Assembly: GCF_003473485.1 (NCBI RefSeq)
Contig: NC_053045.1
Coordinates: 1,328,501 to 1,392,500 of the forward strand
Length of the DNA stretch: 64,000 bases
From: Medicago truncatula
Taxonomy: Eukaryota > Streptophyta > Magnoliopsida > Fabales > Fabaceae
Reading direction: 5' to 3'
The position numbers were made by a program, and so were the translations under genes. Each line of letters opens with the position of its first letter. Positions within the stretch are counted from its first letter, which is position 1. Below the pieces are notes generated by a model. That model was given only the letters and a program-made list of their open reading frames with translations, made no database searches and was not told the origin of the DNA. Positions 62,423 to 64,000 of the stretch are shown here, one piece after another.

Positions 62423-63594
62423 GGCTTAAATATGTATTTCATCCTTGTAATTAGAGGTCGTTTAAAAATTGGTCATGTATTCGCTAATCCTTGCAATTAT
62501 TAATCATTTAAAATTTCGTCCTTTGACCAACTTAATCACTTGATGTCATCTTCTCAAAACCTTCACTCCTCTTCTCTTCTCTGCATCACGACACCACCAC
62601 CAACCTCTCCCTAACCTCCTTCCTCCTTCATCATCTACTCATGATTATCCATCACCTTCTCACTTTCAACTCAGAAAAATCAAAGAAAGAATGCAAATTA
62701 AAACCAGCATGACAATCAACATCCATAGAGAACACGTGAACAAAAACTCCTCCACCACCGTCGCCGGCGAAAATCAGGCAGAACTCCGTCACATAAACGC
62801 CGACCTCCTCTCCATTTCCAGCGACTTCACCGAAATTCCTTCTCCGGTGGATTCGTGTTCTCGTTTCCGGTTCAGCAACAATGGCGGATGCTGAAGAAAA
62901 CACGCTTCGAATTCTAATAGCAACTGATTGTCACTTAGGTTACATGGAGAAAGACGAAGTTCGGCGCCATGATTCCTTCCAAGCATTCGAAGAAATTTGC
63001 TCAATAGCGGAAAAGTGAGATTCAGAAGAAACATGAAAAGGAACATAGAGTAGTTTCTCCGATTCGAACACTTAGAGAAAACGAACATGAAAAGATTAAC
63101 GAAGCAGCACCATCGCCATCAGAGGTATGCTATTATGTGCTAATTTATCAGATTTTGAAGCAATTTCGTGTTAGTTATTTAAAGATGAATAATCATGTGT
63201 AGAAGATGAAGGTTGAAGGAAGTGAAAAAATCAAGAAGCTTGTTGTCAGAGAGAGGAGAAGAGGGAAAAAATCTTGTTGTTGTATGGAAAAAATCTGGGT
63301 TCATGATAGGCTAAGAGAAAACTGTTGTTGTTGTTCTTCACCAAAATCAGCAGAAGAAGAGAAGAAGAGAGAATGGTTCCAGGTTTTGAAAGAGATGAAG
63401 GAGGGGTATATTGGTCTTTTCAAATTGGTCTGAGATGAGGAGGGGTAATCTGGTGATGTGGCAGTGATTAAGTTGGTTAAAGGATGAAATTTTAAATGAT
63501 TAATGATTGCAAGGCTAGTTTGCAAGGATTAGCGAATACATGGACCAATTTTTAAACGACCCCTAATTGCAAAGATAAAATACATATTTAAGCC
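62423..63594. mobile_element. Pack-MULE: Mutator-like element carrying gene fragments
   Basis: 1172 bases with inverted ends of about 130 bases (left ggcttaaatatgtatttcat, right is its complement with few mismatches). Flanks tttttcaaa (62414-62422) and ttttgcaaa (63595-63603) are a 9-base duplication with one mismatch. A paralogous empty site reading ttttgcaaa once lies at 42894-42902, within matching flanks. The interior holds an MRE11 exon and other exon-like pieces and no transposase, which defines a Pack-MULE. Confidence 0.9.
62881..63018 (+). pseudogene. MRE11: MRE11 first-exon fragment captured in a Pack-MULE
   Basis: Reads [20 protein letters not shown], then [19 protein letters not shown] and CSIAEK before a TGA. 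This is the N-terminus of the MRE11 nuclease, including the first phosphodiesterase motif (D and H of DCHLGY) that binds metal. The stop is formed by reading into a gtgag word at 63015-63019, the likely exon 1 donor of the parent gene. Nine bases later another exon-like frame starts (KKHEKEHRVVSPIRTL, 63024-63124), followed by a gtatgc donor. The remaining four fifths of MRE11 are absent. It cannot act as a nuclease. The ATG follows a plausible leader, so a short chimeric transcript is possible. Confidence 0.88.
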
Positions 63595-64000
63595 TTTTGC
63601 AAATTATTTTTGTACATCAGATGTTGTTGCAAACATGTGCCAATGTTTAAAACAAAATACATCTCCATTAGGTGTGCACAATCAGACACCTAGTAGACTT
63701 GTTTAACTCGATGACCAAAATTAATCCGCTTCATATTTTATCTTAATTCAATTAATTTAGGATTCATCCTGAGCAAACTTGAGTTGATTGAGTTTGGATA
63801 ACAAATTTATGATATTAAATCTACAAACCTATACACCCGATCCGTTCAAAAAAAAATGTTAATGTAATCTAAGATTTTTATTTGTTGATCTAGATTTGAT
63901 AATTAGTTCAAATGTTAAAATTTGAAATCGGAGAATTTAACCTTATCTTTGGAATTTCCATAAAATAAAATGATATTTTATTATATATGTTTTTGGGAAT
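63595..64000. other. Orphan flank module of the array
   Basis: Gtacatcagatgttgttgca and acaaaatacatctccattag match 28.29-28.36 kb and 16.76-16.82 kb. No gene in the last 400 bases. Confidence 0.5.

Overview
This is plant nuclear DNA, almost certainly from a legume close to Medicago. It is AT-rich and gene-poor, uses GT-AG introns, and is full of small DNA transposons with TA, 8-bp or 9-bp target-site duplications. The one full metabolic enzyme, a hydroxycinnamoyl transferase, resembles alfalfa HCT very closely as I remember it. Species assignment is inference. No bacterial or organellar signal was seen.

Layout. 0-2 kb: a dead retrocopy of the autophagy gene ATG16, with its 14-bp target-site duplication intact. 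2-10.7 kb: transposon debris, including two copies of an hAT-type MITE, a Stowaway MITE, a LINE RNase H remnant and tRNA-derived SINEs. 10.8-14.95 kb, plus strand: an apparently intact HCT gene with a leader intron. 15.4-57 kb, all on the minus strand: an expanded family of small secreted glycine-rich proteins, eight members plus one divergent relative at 15.5 kb. Each has a signal peptide, a short acidic spacer, a conserved block around the motif HKHELS, a glycine-rich stretch of variable length and a conserved hydrophobic C-terminus like a GPI-anchor signal. The copies carry shared 3' flanks and promoter pieces, so the array grew by repeated segmental duplication. Most have one phase-1 intron; three are intronless.

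The array is split by mobile elements: a GC-rich MITE and a 1.5-kb Mutator-like element (22.6-24.8 kb), a LINE remnant cut by an hAT MITE (26.8-27.9 kb), and a 4.2-kb CACTA element (36.2-40.35 kb) that encodes a transposase-associated domain and also holds HMG-box exons. At 51.9-58.6 kb three copies of a 0.75-0.9 kb segment accompany two B3-domain exons, one broken. 58.6-64 kb has no confident host gene; it holds an hAT MITE and a Pack-MULE-type element that captured the first exon of MRE11.

Function. HCT belongs to the lignin/phenylpropanoid pathway. The glycine-rich proteins are predicted to be exported and probably cell-surface or cell-wall attached. Their biological role cannot be read from the sequence; a role in nodules, where Medicago is known to express glycine-rich secreted proteins, is only a hypothesis. 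Intron boundaries are read by eye and none has been checked against transcripts.
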